DNA of 17,829 nt from Paradesertivirga sp036399495 (GTDB lineage Bacteria; Bacteroidota; Bacteroidia; Sphingobacteriales; Sphingobacteriaceae), in assembly GCA_036399495.1 (NCBI GenBank), contig DASWMZ010000189.1, positions 1 to 17,829 on the forward strand, given 5' to 3'. Numbering within the stretch: position 1 is the first letter of the stretch; each line of letters opens with the position of its first letter. This document shows, piece after piece, positions 7,329 to 14,450 of the stretch. The notes under the pieces are model-generated. The model searched no databases. It worked only from the letters and a program-made list of their open reading frames with translations, and had not been told where the DNA came from. The position numbers and the translations under genes are program-made.

Positions 7329-7786
7329 TTAAACTGAGTCTATAAATTTTCGTTGTGCAACACCAGTTGTTTTAAAGTTTTTAGGGGTTAGACCCGTAAC
7401 TTTTTTAAACTGCGATGATAGATGAGCGACACTGCTGTATCCGTTTTGATAGGCAATTTCACTCAGACTTAATTGGTTATAGATCAGCATTTCTTTCACT
7501 TTTTCAATTCGTTGATTTATTAAATACTTTTCGATTGTTATTCCCTCAACTTCAGAAAAGAGATTACTTAAATAGGAGTAGTCTTTATGGAGGCTTTCAG
7601 TTAAAATTTCTGATAGATTTTTAAGCGGTTGGATAATCCAGCCAGCTGATCTTTTGTGGCCTCGTCCCCTAGAATCACTTCACCGAGGCGTATACTCGCA
7701 GTATTAAATTGGAGGGAGCGTAAAACTTCTTCAACAGCGGTAATGCAGCGCCTGCAAACCATGTTTTTTATATAGAGCTTTTTCAA
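7329..7786 (-). pseudogene. Decayed HMA-AraC transcriptional regulator
   Basis: Two pieces of one Bacteroidetes protein type lie in different frames. Positions 7786-7601 encode a heavy-metal-associated-like domain with the metal-binding-type motif MVCRRC (KKLYIKNMVCRRCITAVEE) and then stop. Positions about 7660-7329, in the -1 frame, encode a complete AraC-type helix-turn-helix: the helix around LSLSEIAYQNGYSSVAHLSS, then QFKKVTGLTPKNF and a normal end at 7329. Intact relatives as I remember them have about 190 residues with a linker between the two parts; here the whole is 458 bp, so about 35-40 residues of linker are missing and the frame is broken near 7625. The start codon would be TTG (7784-7786), because the in-frame ATG at residue 9 would cut the HMA fold and a stop codon lies just upstream. 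The family normally regulates or senses metal or stress. This copy is probably inactive. Confidence 0.75.
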
Positions 7787-8030
7787 GGTTTGTTAGTGCT
7801 ATTCGTGATAAATTTTTGTTTCGTTTGTCAGCATCCCAAAATGATCTTCCTTTCCCATCTAAACCTGATGGACGCGAAAGCCCGGAACGAAGCATTGGCT
7901 TTAGTGGGCCGGGTGAGGACTTGGAGCAAACAACAGGGCTTTCTGATCATAGAAGCAGGCCATTGCCTTTCAAACTAACTCTAAGAGCAACTACTTAATC
8001 AATTTAAATCAAGTTATCGACAACTTTATC
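7787..8030. repeat. GC-rich structured intergenic element, probable dispersed repeat
   Basis: The core (about 7846-7980) is clearly more GC-rich than the intergenic DNA around it and full of inverted repeats: CCATC/GATGG (7856-7872), AAAGCC (7877-7882) with GGCTTT (7897-7902), CCCGG (7881-7885) with CCGGG (7909-7913), and GCTTTCT/AGAAGC around 7941-7960. The second and third pairings overlap and exclude each other. Two plus-strand frames are open across it (7790-7978 and 7816-7998), but they overlap each other and neither has a recognisable product. It feels like a lineage-specific repeat or structured RNA, a recollection I cannot verify here. Confidence 0.4.
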
Positions 8031-9347
8031 TCACAGTTTTTCGCCATGCTGGCTCATATCTAAACCAATTCGTTCATCGTCTTCTGATACTCTCAAAGGT
8101 GAAATCATATCTGTTATTTTTAATAATAACCACGAGCCAAAGAACGCAAATATTGACACGCATATCAATGCTATCGTTTGAACGATAAATAATTGGGTCT
8201 CGCCAAAAATTAACCCGTTTACGGTTACAACATCGGGGTTTATGGCTTTAGAAGCAAAAATGCCGGTTAACAGCATTCCAACCATCCCGCCAACACCGTG
8301 GCAGGGGAATACATCTAACGTGTCGTCTATTGATGTTCTAGTGCGCCACTCTACTACAAGGTTGCTTACCAGCGACGCTACCATCCCGATAATTAGTGAA
8401 TGTGGAATGGTTACGAAGCCCGCAGCAGGAGTAATTGCAACGAGGCCAACTACTGCGCCAATACAGGTTCCCATAGCCGAAGGCTTACGGCCTTTAAACG
8501 CATCAAAGAATATCCATGTTAAAGCTGCTGCAGAAGATGCGGCCATGGTAGTGCTTAACGCGATAACCGATACTCTGCCCGAACCAAATGCCGAGCCGGC
8601 ATTAAAACCAAACCATCCGAACCAGAGCAAACCTGTCCCCAGCAGAACATAAGTTATTCTAGCAGGGTTGTGATTTGGTTCGCTTCGACGTTTTAAATAC
8701 AATGCAGAAGCTAAAGCCGCCCAACCGGCAGACATGTGAACAACTGTTCCTCCGGCAAAATCAAGAACTCCCAATTTGGCCAAAACACCATCCGGATGCC
8801 AGGTAGCGTGCGCCAGTGGAGCATAAATAAATATAAAAAAGAGGCAGATGAAAAGCACATAAGATATAAAGCGGATTCTTTCTGCAAATGCACCTGTTAT
8901 TAAGGCTGGGGTGATGATCGCGAACTTGAGCTGATACATGGCAAAAAGAATGAACGGAATTGTTGGAGCTAATTTCCAGGGTGGACCGTCAATTACTCCT
9001 CCCATCATGAAAAAATCAGCAGGGTTTCCAATAATACCAGCTGTGCTTGTACCAAAGACTAAACTGAAACCAAAAACAAACCAAATGACTGTGATAATTG
9101 CCAGGCAAATGAAACTCTGTAACATGGTAGAGATCACATTTTTTTTATTTACCATTCCACCATAAAAAAATGCCAGTCCGGGAGTCATGATAAAAACCAG
9201 TGCCGTTGCAGTAAGCATCCAGGCCGTATCGGTCGAGTTGATATCGTTGTAAGTATGGTTAGATTTTGGAACCGAAGGGAATAAAAAACATAAGCCTAAA
9301 ACGAGGATTAAGAATATAAAAGGGATTTTGGATAAAGTTTTTGCCAT
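8031..9347 (-). CDS. amt: Ammonium transporter
   Basis: The protein has 438 residues and belongs to the Amt/Mep/Rh family, which moves ammonium across the inner membrane as a trimer. After a hydrophobic N-terminus (a signal peptide, as in AmtB), eleven membrane segments follow. Pore signatures are present: FFYGGMV, AFAERIRF, DFAGGTVVH with the key Asp196 and first pore His204, and DVFPCHGVGG with the second pore His350. The ATG at 9347 is chosen because the alternative in-frame TTG at 9371 lies inside a promoter-like box (9369-9376). A PII gene (glnK/glnB) often sits beside amt, and none is found in the flanking genes, so PII control would have to come from elsewhere. The C-terminal tail is short and ends RVSEDDERIGLDMSQHGEKL, the cytoplasmic region that PII contacts in relatives. 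Confidence 0.95.
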   Translation of the reverse strand: MAKTLSKIPFIFLILVLGLCFLFPSVPKSNHTYNDINSTDTAWMLTATALVFIMTPGLAFFYGGMVNKKNVISTMLQSFICLAIITVIWFVFGFSLVFGTSTAGIIGNPADFFMMGGVIDGPPWKLAPTIPFILFAMYQLKFAIITPALITGAFAERIRFISYVLFICLFFIFIYAPLAHATWHPDGVLAKLGVLDFAGGTVVHMSAGWAALASALYLKRRSEPNHNPARITYVLLGTGLLWFGWFGFNAGSAFGSGRVSVIALSTTMAASSAAALTWIFFDAFKGRKPSAMGTCIGAVVGLVAITPAAGFVTIPHSLIIGMVASLVSNLVVEWRTRTSIDDTLDVFPCHGVGGMVGMLLTGIFASKAINPDVVTVNGLIFGETQLFIVQTIALICVSIFAFFGSWLLLKITDMISPLRVSEDDERIGLDMSQHGEKL

Positions 9348-9368
9348 TTTTATAATTGTATCGGGCGG

Positions 9369-9376
9369 CAAATATA
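9369..9376 (-). promoter_or_regulatory. Bacteroidetes-type -7 box for amt
   Basis: On the minus strand the bases read TATATTTG, an exact match to the Bacteroidetes -7 consensus TAnnTTTG. The box ends 21 bp before the ATG at 9347, giving a leader of about 15 nt. A convincing -33 element is not seen at the usual spacing. Confidence 0.45.
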
Positions 9377-9432
9377 TTTTAAATTAAGCTAGTTTAGAAT
9401 AGAAACCCAAAATGAGATCCTCAAAATCAGAC

Positions 9433-10038
9433 TTAACTCTTTATCAGACCCTTTACCAAGGACTTCCATTGCACATCAGATAACCCAATCATCGCTCCGG
9501 CGGCTACTATTACATTTCTGGTTTTATCAATCAGGCTTTCAGCCTTCGTATTTGGTTGTTCATTTCTCCCGTGTACTTCTGCACTTAGGGTTTTCCCTTC
9601 GCGTTTAACGAGAAAAGTACTGCTTGCATCGTCATTAAAAAAGTGGGCAGTATCGGGTTTTGAGTTTTGGGGACTAGTTGCCGGTCTCACCTTGATTGCC
9701 GTAAACTCTGTGCTTTCATTTGTCTCCGAGGTTATCGACTCGATCTGGACCCAATCGTAACCATCACCCGATTTTGAGCCCGGACCGGGAATGTCGATTT
9801 GAAAATGGTCGCCTTCTTCTGCCAAACGATTTACTTCTTGCCCATTTTTATCTGTAAGCTGGAATCCAGCAGTACCTGTACCCGCATAGCTGTGCCACTC
9901 GGTTATGTTTAATAACCGTTGTGAACTCGCCTGGTAGGCTGCAACAGCGTCTTCTAATGTTTCGTACTCTTGAGTATACGATGTGTCGGTTTGCCCTCCT
10001 TTAGTGTTTTCGGGAATTATCTCTTTATCGTTTTCCAT
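9433..10038 (-). CDS. Conserved hypothetical soluble protein
   Basis: This 201-residue protein has no signal peptide. It begins with a polar, acidic tail (about residues 1-28), then a globular domain (about 29-150) that includes EWHSYAGTGTAGFQL, GDHFQIDIPGPG and GDGYDWVQIESI, and ends in a hydrophobic amphipathic segment (NVIVAAGAMIGLSDVQWK) near the C-terminus. The pattern of Gly and Pro loops with alternating strands suggests a compact beta-rich protein. I have the impression of related hypothetical proteins in Sphingobacteriaceae but no named family. It lies between amt and purU on the same strand, with 57 bp to purU and about 85 bp to amt, so co-transcription is possible. Acting on nitrogen or one-carbon metabolism would be a guess from position only. 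The function is unknown. Confidence 0.7.
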   Translation of the reverse strand: MENDKEIIPENTKGGQTDTSYTQEYETLEDAVAAYQASSQRLLNITEWHSYAGTGTAGFQLTDKNGQEVNRLAEEGDHFQIDIPGPGSKSGDGYDWVQIESITSETNESTEFTAIKVRPATSPQNSKPDTAHFFNDDASSTFLVKREGKTLSAEVHGRNEQPNTKAESLIDKTRNVIVAAGAMIGLSDVQWKSLVKGLIKS

Positions 10039-10095
10039 AGTCTTATTGTATGCTATATCAATAAAACATCTGGAAAGAGAAAGTTTTAAAAAGGA

Positions 10096-10935
10096 TTACT
10101 CAAAAATAATTGTTCTGTTACCAGAGATGAAAACCCTGTCTTGGAAAACCAACTGCATAGCCTGGCTTAAAACCGATTTCTCAATCTCCTTGCCAGCGAT
10201 TGCCATTTCCGGAGGGCCAAAAGTATGATTGACAGGTATGGTCTTTTGTACGATGATTGGGCCCTGATCTAAATCGTTTGTAACAAAATGAGCTGTAGCA
10301 CCAATAAGTTTTACGCCTCTTTCAAAAGCTTGTTTATATGGGCTTGCTCCTATAAAAGCGGGTAGAAATGAATGATGAATATTGATTATCTTATTAGAAA
10401 ATCGTTCGACAAAAGCCGGTGATAAAATTCTCATAAACTTTGCCAGCACAATATAATCTATATCATACTGCTCTAATGTTTTTATAAGTTCAGCTTCAAA
10501 ATCAGCTTTAGATTTGCCTTCATGTGAAATGTGGTAAAACGGAATATCAAAGCGTTTGGTGAACGACTCGAGCAAATCATAATTACCGGCAACACAGCAA
10601 ATCTGTGCGCCCAGCGTTTTAAAAAAATGTCTAACCAGTGTATCTCCAAGGCAGTGATATTCTTTGGTAACCAGTACGGCAATCCGCTTTTCTGCTTTTG
10701 GATTAATGCTGACTTCGGCTTGAAAAGGCAATCCGCTCATCATCTCGGAATAAAGTTTTTCTTCATTCTGTATTTCACCAATAAATTCTATACGTGCAAA
10801 GAAGCGGTTTGCAGACTCATCTACAAATTCGCGCATTGCTGTAATATTTAAGCCGTGATTGGCTAGAACCCGTGTTATCAAGGCTACAAGACCTACTTCA
10901 TCTTTGCATTGAATGAGTAGTAGTTGTTTTTTCAT
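10096..10935 (-). CDS. purU: Formyltetrahydrofolate deformylase
   Basis: The 280-residue protein hydrolyses 10-formyltetrahydrofolate to formate and tetrahydrofolate, supplying formate for purine synthesis and balancing one-carbon pools. An ACT domain (about residues 4-75; CKDEVGLVALITRVLANHGLNI is typical) precedes a formyltransferase-fold domain (about 83-270). The catalytic signature is clear: Asn185 and His187-His188 in INIHHSFLPAF, and Asp223 in TNDLDQGPI. Length and order equal those of known PurU enzymes. The ATG at 10935 is chosen: the frame is open further upstream, but the added 43 residues look non-homologous, and a TATATTTG box sits just before this ATG. It may lead an operon with the unknown gene downstream (57 bp gap). 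Confidence 0.95.
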   Translation of the reverse strand: MKKQLLLIQCKDEVGLVALITRVLANHGLNITAMREFVDESANRFFARIEFIGEIQNEEKLYSEMMSGLPFQAEVSINPKAEKRIAVLVTKEYHCLGDTLVRHFFKTLGAQICCVAGNYDLLESFTKRFDIPFYHISHEGKSKADFEAELIKTLEQYDIDYIVLAKFMRILSPAFVERFSNKIINIHHSFLPAFIGASPYKQAFERGVKLIGATAHFVTNDLDQGPIIVQKTIPVNHTFGPPEMAIAGKEIEKSVLSQAMQLVFQDRVFISGNRTIIFE

Positions 10936-10938
10936 GGC

Positions 10939-10946
10939 CAAATATA
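10939..10946 (-). promoter_or_regulatory. -7 box immediately before purU
   Basis: The minus strand reads TATATTTG, a perfect TAnnTTTG match, ending only 3 bp before the purU ATG. With transcription starting 4-7 bases after such a box, the mRNA would begin at or next to the start codon and be leaderless. Confidence 0.4.
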
Positions 10947-11062
10947 ATTTCTTTCTTAAAAATGAGGCGCTTAATAAAAATCTTTCATTTTCTCGATCTA
11001 AACAATCGAAACACTTTGCCTCCAATAATGTTAACCGAGTAATTAACTTAAATTTTAGTAAC

Positions 11063-11374
11063 ATGAAAAAATTAATTTATACTCTAACCGCGGCTGTTAT
11101 GCTGAGTTTATCAGTAAACATTTCCACAGCTGCCGCAAAAGAACCAGCTAAACAACTAACTGAACAACAACAAGCCCAGGTTCAAGAAATTCAAAGAAGA
11201 GTTGAAGAAATCAGATCAATGGATAAATCTGATTTAACACGTCAGGAAAGAAAAGAATTGAGAACTGAACTTCGTGAAATGAAGCAACAAGCTAATGCTA
11301 TCTCAGGTGGTGGTGTTTACCTTTCTGTAGGAGCTATCATTATCATCATCTTACTATTGATCCTTATTCTATAA
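11063..11374 (+). CDS. Small membrane protein with signal peptide, coiled coil and C-terminal anchor
   Basis: The real gene begins at the ATG at 11063, giving 103 residues. Longer reading from an upstream start adds a sequence with no protein character. It has a signal peptide (KKLIYTLTAAVMLSLSVNIS, cleavage near AAA-KE, residues 24-25), then a highly charged helical stretch rich in Glu, Gln, Arg and Lys (about residues 30-78, EQQQAQVQEIQRRVEEIR), which should form a coiled coil, then GGG, and a final very hydrophobic anchor (VYLSVGAIIIIILLLILIL). The topology puts the coiled coil in the periplasm, anchored at the inner membrane by its C-terminus. Similar small proteins are common in Bacteroidetes and remain uncharacterised. 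It is monocistronic, with a strong terminator about 60 bp after the stop. Its abundance and role cannot be read from the sequence. Confidence 0.8.
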   Translation: MKKLIYTLTAAVMLSLSVNISTAAAKEPAKQLTEQQQAQVQEIQRRVEEIRSMDKSDLTRQERKELRTELREMKQQANAISGGGVYLSVGAIIIIILLLILIL

Positions 11375-11436
11375 TCTAGTACCTATAGAGATCTTTGTTT
11401 CCAATCCATCTCTAATAGTGTGAGAAGAATTACATC

Positions 11437-11463
11437 AAAAGGACCGTAATATGCGGTCCTTTT
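11437..11463. terminator. Bidirectional intrinsic terminator
   Basis: AAAAGGACCG (11437-11446) and CGGTCCTTTT (11454-11463) form a perfect 10-bp stem with a 7-base loop and A- and U-rich flanks on both strands. It can end the plus-strand small membrane protein transcript and the minus-strand M23 peptidase transcript, whose stop codon touches it. Confidence 0.85.
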
Positions 11464-12770
11464 TAATTTTTACTTACCCAGCCAACTTCTTCTCCCGCAT
11501 CAACAAAATAAAATCCCTGAAATTCTCCCAGGACACTTACACGAGTGCCATTTCTTAATCCGGCTTTCCTGGCAGCGTCAATACTTGGACGATCATAAAG
11601 AAATTTTTCTTCAGAAATGTATAATTGTTTCAAGGCCTTGGCGGTAGGTGTAACCGACGCGCCAGAAATAAAACCCTGACTTCCATCTGGTAAAATAACC
11701 CTATAAGAGGTACTTGTTGCAGCACTTATCTCCAAGATAGTATGTAATTCTAAATTAACTACGGAAGCTTGCTTGCGCCCATCTTTTAAGGCTGTTATGT
11801 TGCTTGTAGTTCGCATAGACGATCCCAAGGAGGATAGCGATGTTTTTATAGCCGGAGGTAATTCCCGTGCCGGATTGATAAACGCTAAGGGATCAATTGC
11901 TCCTCCAAATGTATAGATACCAAAATGTAAGTGCGGAGAGGTTGAGATAGCATTTCCGGTATTACCAACCAGACCAATAGTATCGCCTGCCTTAACTCTT
12001 TCTCCTTCGGTTACAAGTTGTTCGTCGAGATGTGCATAATATAAACTGTAGTTTTTATTGTCAGGACGCATAAATACCACTTTTCCTCCCAACTGATTTA
12101 TCGTTACACGATTAACTATACCATCGGCTGCTGCAAGCGCGGGAGTTCTTCTTGGTGCAAAGATATCAACGCCTTCATGCCTTCTAGCCCCACCGTCGCG
12201 GTCGGCACCCCAAAAGCTGCCTATTCTTCCATTCTTAATCGGAAATGCCAGCGATGGGCCGCTGGTAATTGAAAGCGTATAGTCTCCTGCGCTTAACAGC
12301 TCTGGTTGTATGCGAAGAAGATAAGAACCGTCATCATCAATTTCATGACTAAAAGAATTATTACCGGTATCAGCGAAAGCGATAAGTTTTTTATTATTGT
12401 TATCCCTTAACTCCCATAGGTCTACATAAATCATGAAACGGTTAGACGGTCTTTCTTGAAGAGTTATCGTGATCTTTTCGCCGCGTTTTACGTTGAAGCT
12501 GAAGGCCGCCGCCCGAGCTTTATCTGCCGGGAAATAGCCGGCTTCTTTGTATGGAATAGTAATTTTTAATGGTTTATTCAGACTTTGAATTGAGGCGGCG
12601 AACCAGGATTCTCCTAGTTGAGTTTTATCTAAACCTGCATTCTTTAGTTTTTGCCCGTATTGCTCATGCGGACTTCTCTTGCCAAACAATCCGATCGGAC
12701 CTGTGGTGGTGCAGGAATTTAAAGAGGATATACTAAGCAAACCGCCAATATAGATAGACTTCCATTTCAT
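11463..12770 (-). CDS. M23-family metallopeptidase lipoprotein
   Basis: The 435-residue protein starts with a lipoprotein signal peptide whose lipobox is LNSC, placing the lipidated Cys at residue 20, so it is an envelope protein. A beta-rich domain of about 140 residues follows. The LytM/M23 zinc peptidase domain covers about residues 185-300: His198 and Asp202 in RRHEGVDIFAP, and His280 and His282 in SPHLHFG are the expected zinc ligands and catalytic His, so it should be an active endopeptidase cleaving peptidoglycan cross-bridges. Two SH3-like repeats at the end (about 335-385 and 390-435) are likely wall-binding. It is the last gene of the minus-strand block trpS, deoxynucleoside kinase, kdsB, M23, with 51 bp to kdsB. 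Peptidoglycan remodelling and LPS synthesis in one cluster both concern the envelope. Confidence 0.93.
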   Translation of the reverse strand: MKWKSIYIGGLLSISSLNSCTTTGPIGLFGKRSPHEQYGQKLKNAGLDKTQLGESWFAASIQSLNKPLKITIPYKEAGYFPADKARAAAFSFNVKRGEKITITLQERPSNRFMIYVDLWELRDNNNKKLIAFADTGNNSFSHEIDDDGSYLLRIQPELLSAGDYTLSITSGPSLAFPIKNGRIGSFWGADRDGGARRHEGVDIFAPRRTPALAAADGIVNRVTINQLGGKVVFMRPDNKNYSLYYAHLDEQLVTEGERVKAGDTIGLVGNTGNAISTSPHLHFGIYTFGGAIDPLAFINPARELPPAIKTSLSSLGSSMRTTSNITALKDGRKQASVVNLELHTILEISAATSTSYRVILPDGSQGFISGASVTPTAKALKQLYISEEKFLYDRPSIDAARKAGLRNGTRVSVLGEFQGFYFVDAGEEVGWVSKN

Positions 12771-12821
12771 TGTGAAGGGTATATGAAAGACAACCGAAGA
12801 GAAATCTATTGGTTTTTGTTC

Positions 12822-13568
12822 TTAGCGGGATTTTGAAATCGCTAGAAGAATCTTGCTTAAATCATCTGGGGTGTCGATAGCTTGAGTTTCGATGTCGGTT
12901 ATAGCTACTTTAATTTTATAACCATTTTCGATCCATCTCAACTGCTCAAGAGCCTCTGCCTTTTCCAAAGAGGAAACGTCCAATTGAGTTATTGCTTTTA
13001 ATGCATCTTTTCGGTAGCCATAAATGCCAATGTGTTTATAAAAGGTATGCCCATTTATCCAATCTGGAGGATCTGCATTACGAAGAAAAGGAATAACTGC
13101 TCTGCTGAAATAGATTGCTTCAGCGTTTTTATTCAGAATAACTTTCGGTGAATTGTGATTATTCAACTCTTCTTGGGTTTGAATTTCTTTAACAAGCGTT
13201 GCCAGCTCCGTTGTATCATTTTCGAAGCAGGAGCAAAGCAAATCTATTTGCTTTGGATCTATAAATGGTTCGTCACCTTGTATATTGATAAGGATGTCAA
13301 ACTCTGGAAATGCTTCAGCTAATTCCGCACACCGGTCGGTACCGCTTTGATGCTTGTCTGATGTGAGTACAACTTTTCCACCAAAGGAAGTAACATGTCT
13401 TAAGATTCGTTCATCATCGGTTGCAACCACAACCTCGCTTAATCTATCAGATAATTTTGCCTGCTCATATACCCTTTGGATCATGGTTTTGCCATTGATG
13501 TCAATTAGTGGTTTGCCGGGAAACCTGGTTGATGCATAACGGGCGGGGATAATTCCCAGAATGTGCAT
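12822..13568 (-). CDS. kdsB: 3-deoxy-manno-octulosonate cytidylyltransferase (CMP-Kdo synthetase)
   Basis: The 248-residue enzyme joins CTP and Kdo to give CMP-Kdo, the activated sugar for the inner core of lipopolysaccharide, in the cytoplasm. The nucleotidyltransferase signature PARYASTRFPGKPL (residues 8-21), ATDDERI (49-55), SGTDR (75-79) and QGDEPF (97-102) with the metal-binding Asp are all intact, and the length equals the family norm of about 245-250. The ATG at 13568 gives the expected N-terminal strand HILGIIPAR. It implies the organism makes Kdo-containing lipid A core. It lies between the M23 peptidase and the deoxynucleoside kinase. The gap to the kinase contains a GC-rich repeat, so it may have its own transcript. 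Confidence 0.96.
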   Translation of the reverse strand: MHILGIIPARYASTRFPGKPLIDINGKTMIQRVYEQAKLSDRLSEVVVATDDERILRHVTSFGGKVVLTSDKHQSGTDRCAELAEAFPEFDILINIQGDEPFIDPKQIDLLCSCFENDTTELATLVKEIQTQEELNNHNSPKVILNKNAEAIYFSRAVIPFLRNADPPDWINGHTFYKHIGIYGYRKDALKAITQLDVSSLEKAEALEQLRWIENGYKIKVAITDIETQAIDTPDDLSKILLAISKSR

Positions 13569-13677
13569 AGAAATTAGTTTAAGCAGACTCAGCTGGTGTT
13601 ATTTGAAATTTTGGGCTTGTTGTAGTTTTTAATTTTGACTTTTTACTTCACATTTGTGTTAAATAAAAATTTGTTTT

Positions 13678-13766
13678 CGGGCGTGCCCCTTTGGGTCGGG
13701 CTATACGCTGCAAGTCCTCGCCATTCGTGCCTCATGGCTGTGGGCTTTTCGCTTCTATCCCTCACG
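13678..13766 (-). repeat. REP-like GC-rich intergenic repeat
   Basis: This block of about 89 bp has a sharply different base composition from its AT-rich surroundings and contains small palindromes: GGGC-GT-GCCC (13680-13689) and CCC-TTT-GGG. Phrases such as GGGTCGGGCTATACGCTGCA and TCCTCGC recur, as I remember, between genes in many Sphingobacteriaceae genomes, so I take it to be one copy of a dispersed intergenic repeat family. It sits in the 222-bp gap between kdsB and the deoxynucleoside kinase and has no reading frame. The strand is arbitrary. Confidence 0.6.
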
Positions 13767-13790
13767 TTAAGCAAATGCCTTTACACAATA

Positions 13791-14405
13791 TTAAAATAAT
13801 CCGTTTATATCGCGTTGTACCTTTTCGATAATCTCACCCAGATCATCAGGATTATTCGCAAAATCTAATTTGTCTTTATCCAAAACGAGGAGTTTACCTT
13901 CATTATAACCATTAATCCACTTTTGATATTTATCATTCAATTTAGACAAATAATCTAAACGGATGCCGGCCTCATATTCCCGCCCTCGGCGTTGAATATT
14001 ATTAACCAGGGTGGGTACAGATGCTTTGAGGTAAATAAGAAGGTCAGGCGGTTTTATAAAGGCAATCATGCTATCAAATATTGAACGATAGTTCTCATAA
14101 TCCCTTGATGTCATCAGTCCCATATCGTGAAGGTTTTCCGCGAAAATATAGGCATCTTCATAAATGGTACGATCCTGAACGATGTTTTGTGCAGCCTTTT
14201 GAATCTCTCTAATCTGATGAAAACGACTGTTTAGAAAATATATCTGGAGGTTAAAACTCCAGCGCTTCATGTCATTATAGAAATCTTCAAGGTAGGGATT
14301 ATTATCAACGGCTTCATATTGAGGTTCCCAAGCCAGGTGTTTTGATAATAACTCTGTAAGCGTTGTTTTTCCCGCTCCTATGTTTCCTACAATGGCAATG
14401 TGCAT
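13791..14405 (-). CDS. Deoxynucleoside kinase
   Basis: The 204-residue protein belongs to the deoxyadenosine/deoxyguanosine/deoxycytidine kinase family, which phosphorylates salvaged deoxynucleosides at the 5' position using ATP. Motifs are complete: P-loop GNIGAGKT (residues 7-14), the substrate-pocket region EPQYEAVDNNPYLEDFY (27-43), the catalytic DRT (78-80) in VQDRTIYEDAYIFAE, and the lid RRGREYE (139-145). The substrate preference cannot be fixed from the motifs. The start ATG at 14405 puts the P-loop at the usual distance. It is 45 bp downstream of trpS on the same strand and is probably co-transcribed. A TATATTTA sequence 4 bp before the ATG resembles a -7 box with one mismatch, so an internal promoter is possible. 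Confidence 0.93.
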   Translation of the reverse strand: MHIAIVGNIGAGKTTLTELLSKHLAWEPQYEAVDNNPYLEDFYNDMKRWSFNLQIYFLNSRFHQIREIQKAAQNIVQDRTIYEDAYIFAENLHDMGLMTSRDYENYRSIFDSMIAFIKPPDLLIYLKASVPTLVNNIQRRGREYEAGIRLDYLSKLNDKYQKWINGYNEGKLLVLDKDKLDFANNPDDLGEIIEKVQRDINGLF

Positions 14406-14450
14406 CCTATAAATATAATTTAAATTTATAAATCAAAATTAGAAAAGCTA

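Noticed and set aside
7601..7660. Programmed -1 frameshift joining the HMA and AraC parts
   Set aside because: The junction CTTAAAAATC is not a good slippery heptamer, and a frameshift would not explain the missing linker of about 35-40 residues.
7790..7998. Two overlapping plus-strand frames of about 60 residues
   Set aside because: Both are open only because the GC-rich element has few stops; they overlap one another in different frames and neither shows a recognised domain.
8242..8652. Plus-strand frame of 136 residues
   Set aside because: It is antisense to amt, whose family motifs are unmistakable.
10913..11062. N-terminal extension of the small membrane protein
   Set aside because: It would hide a good signal peptide and overlaps the purU start; the ATG at 11063 is a better start.
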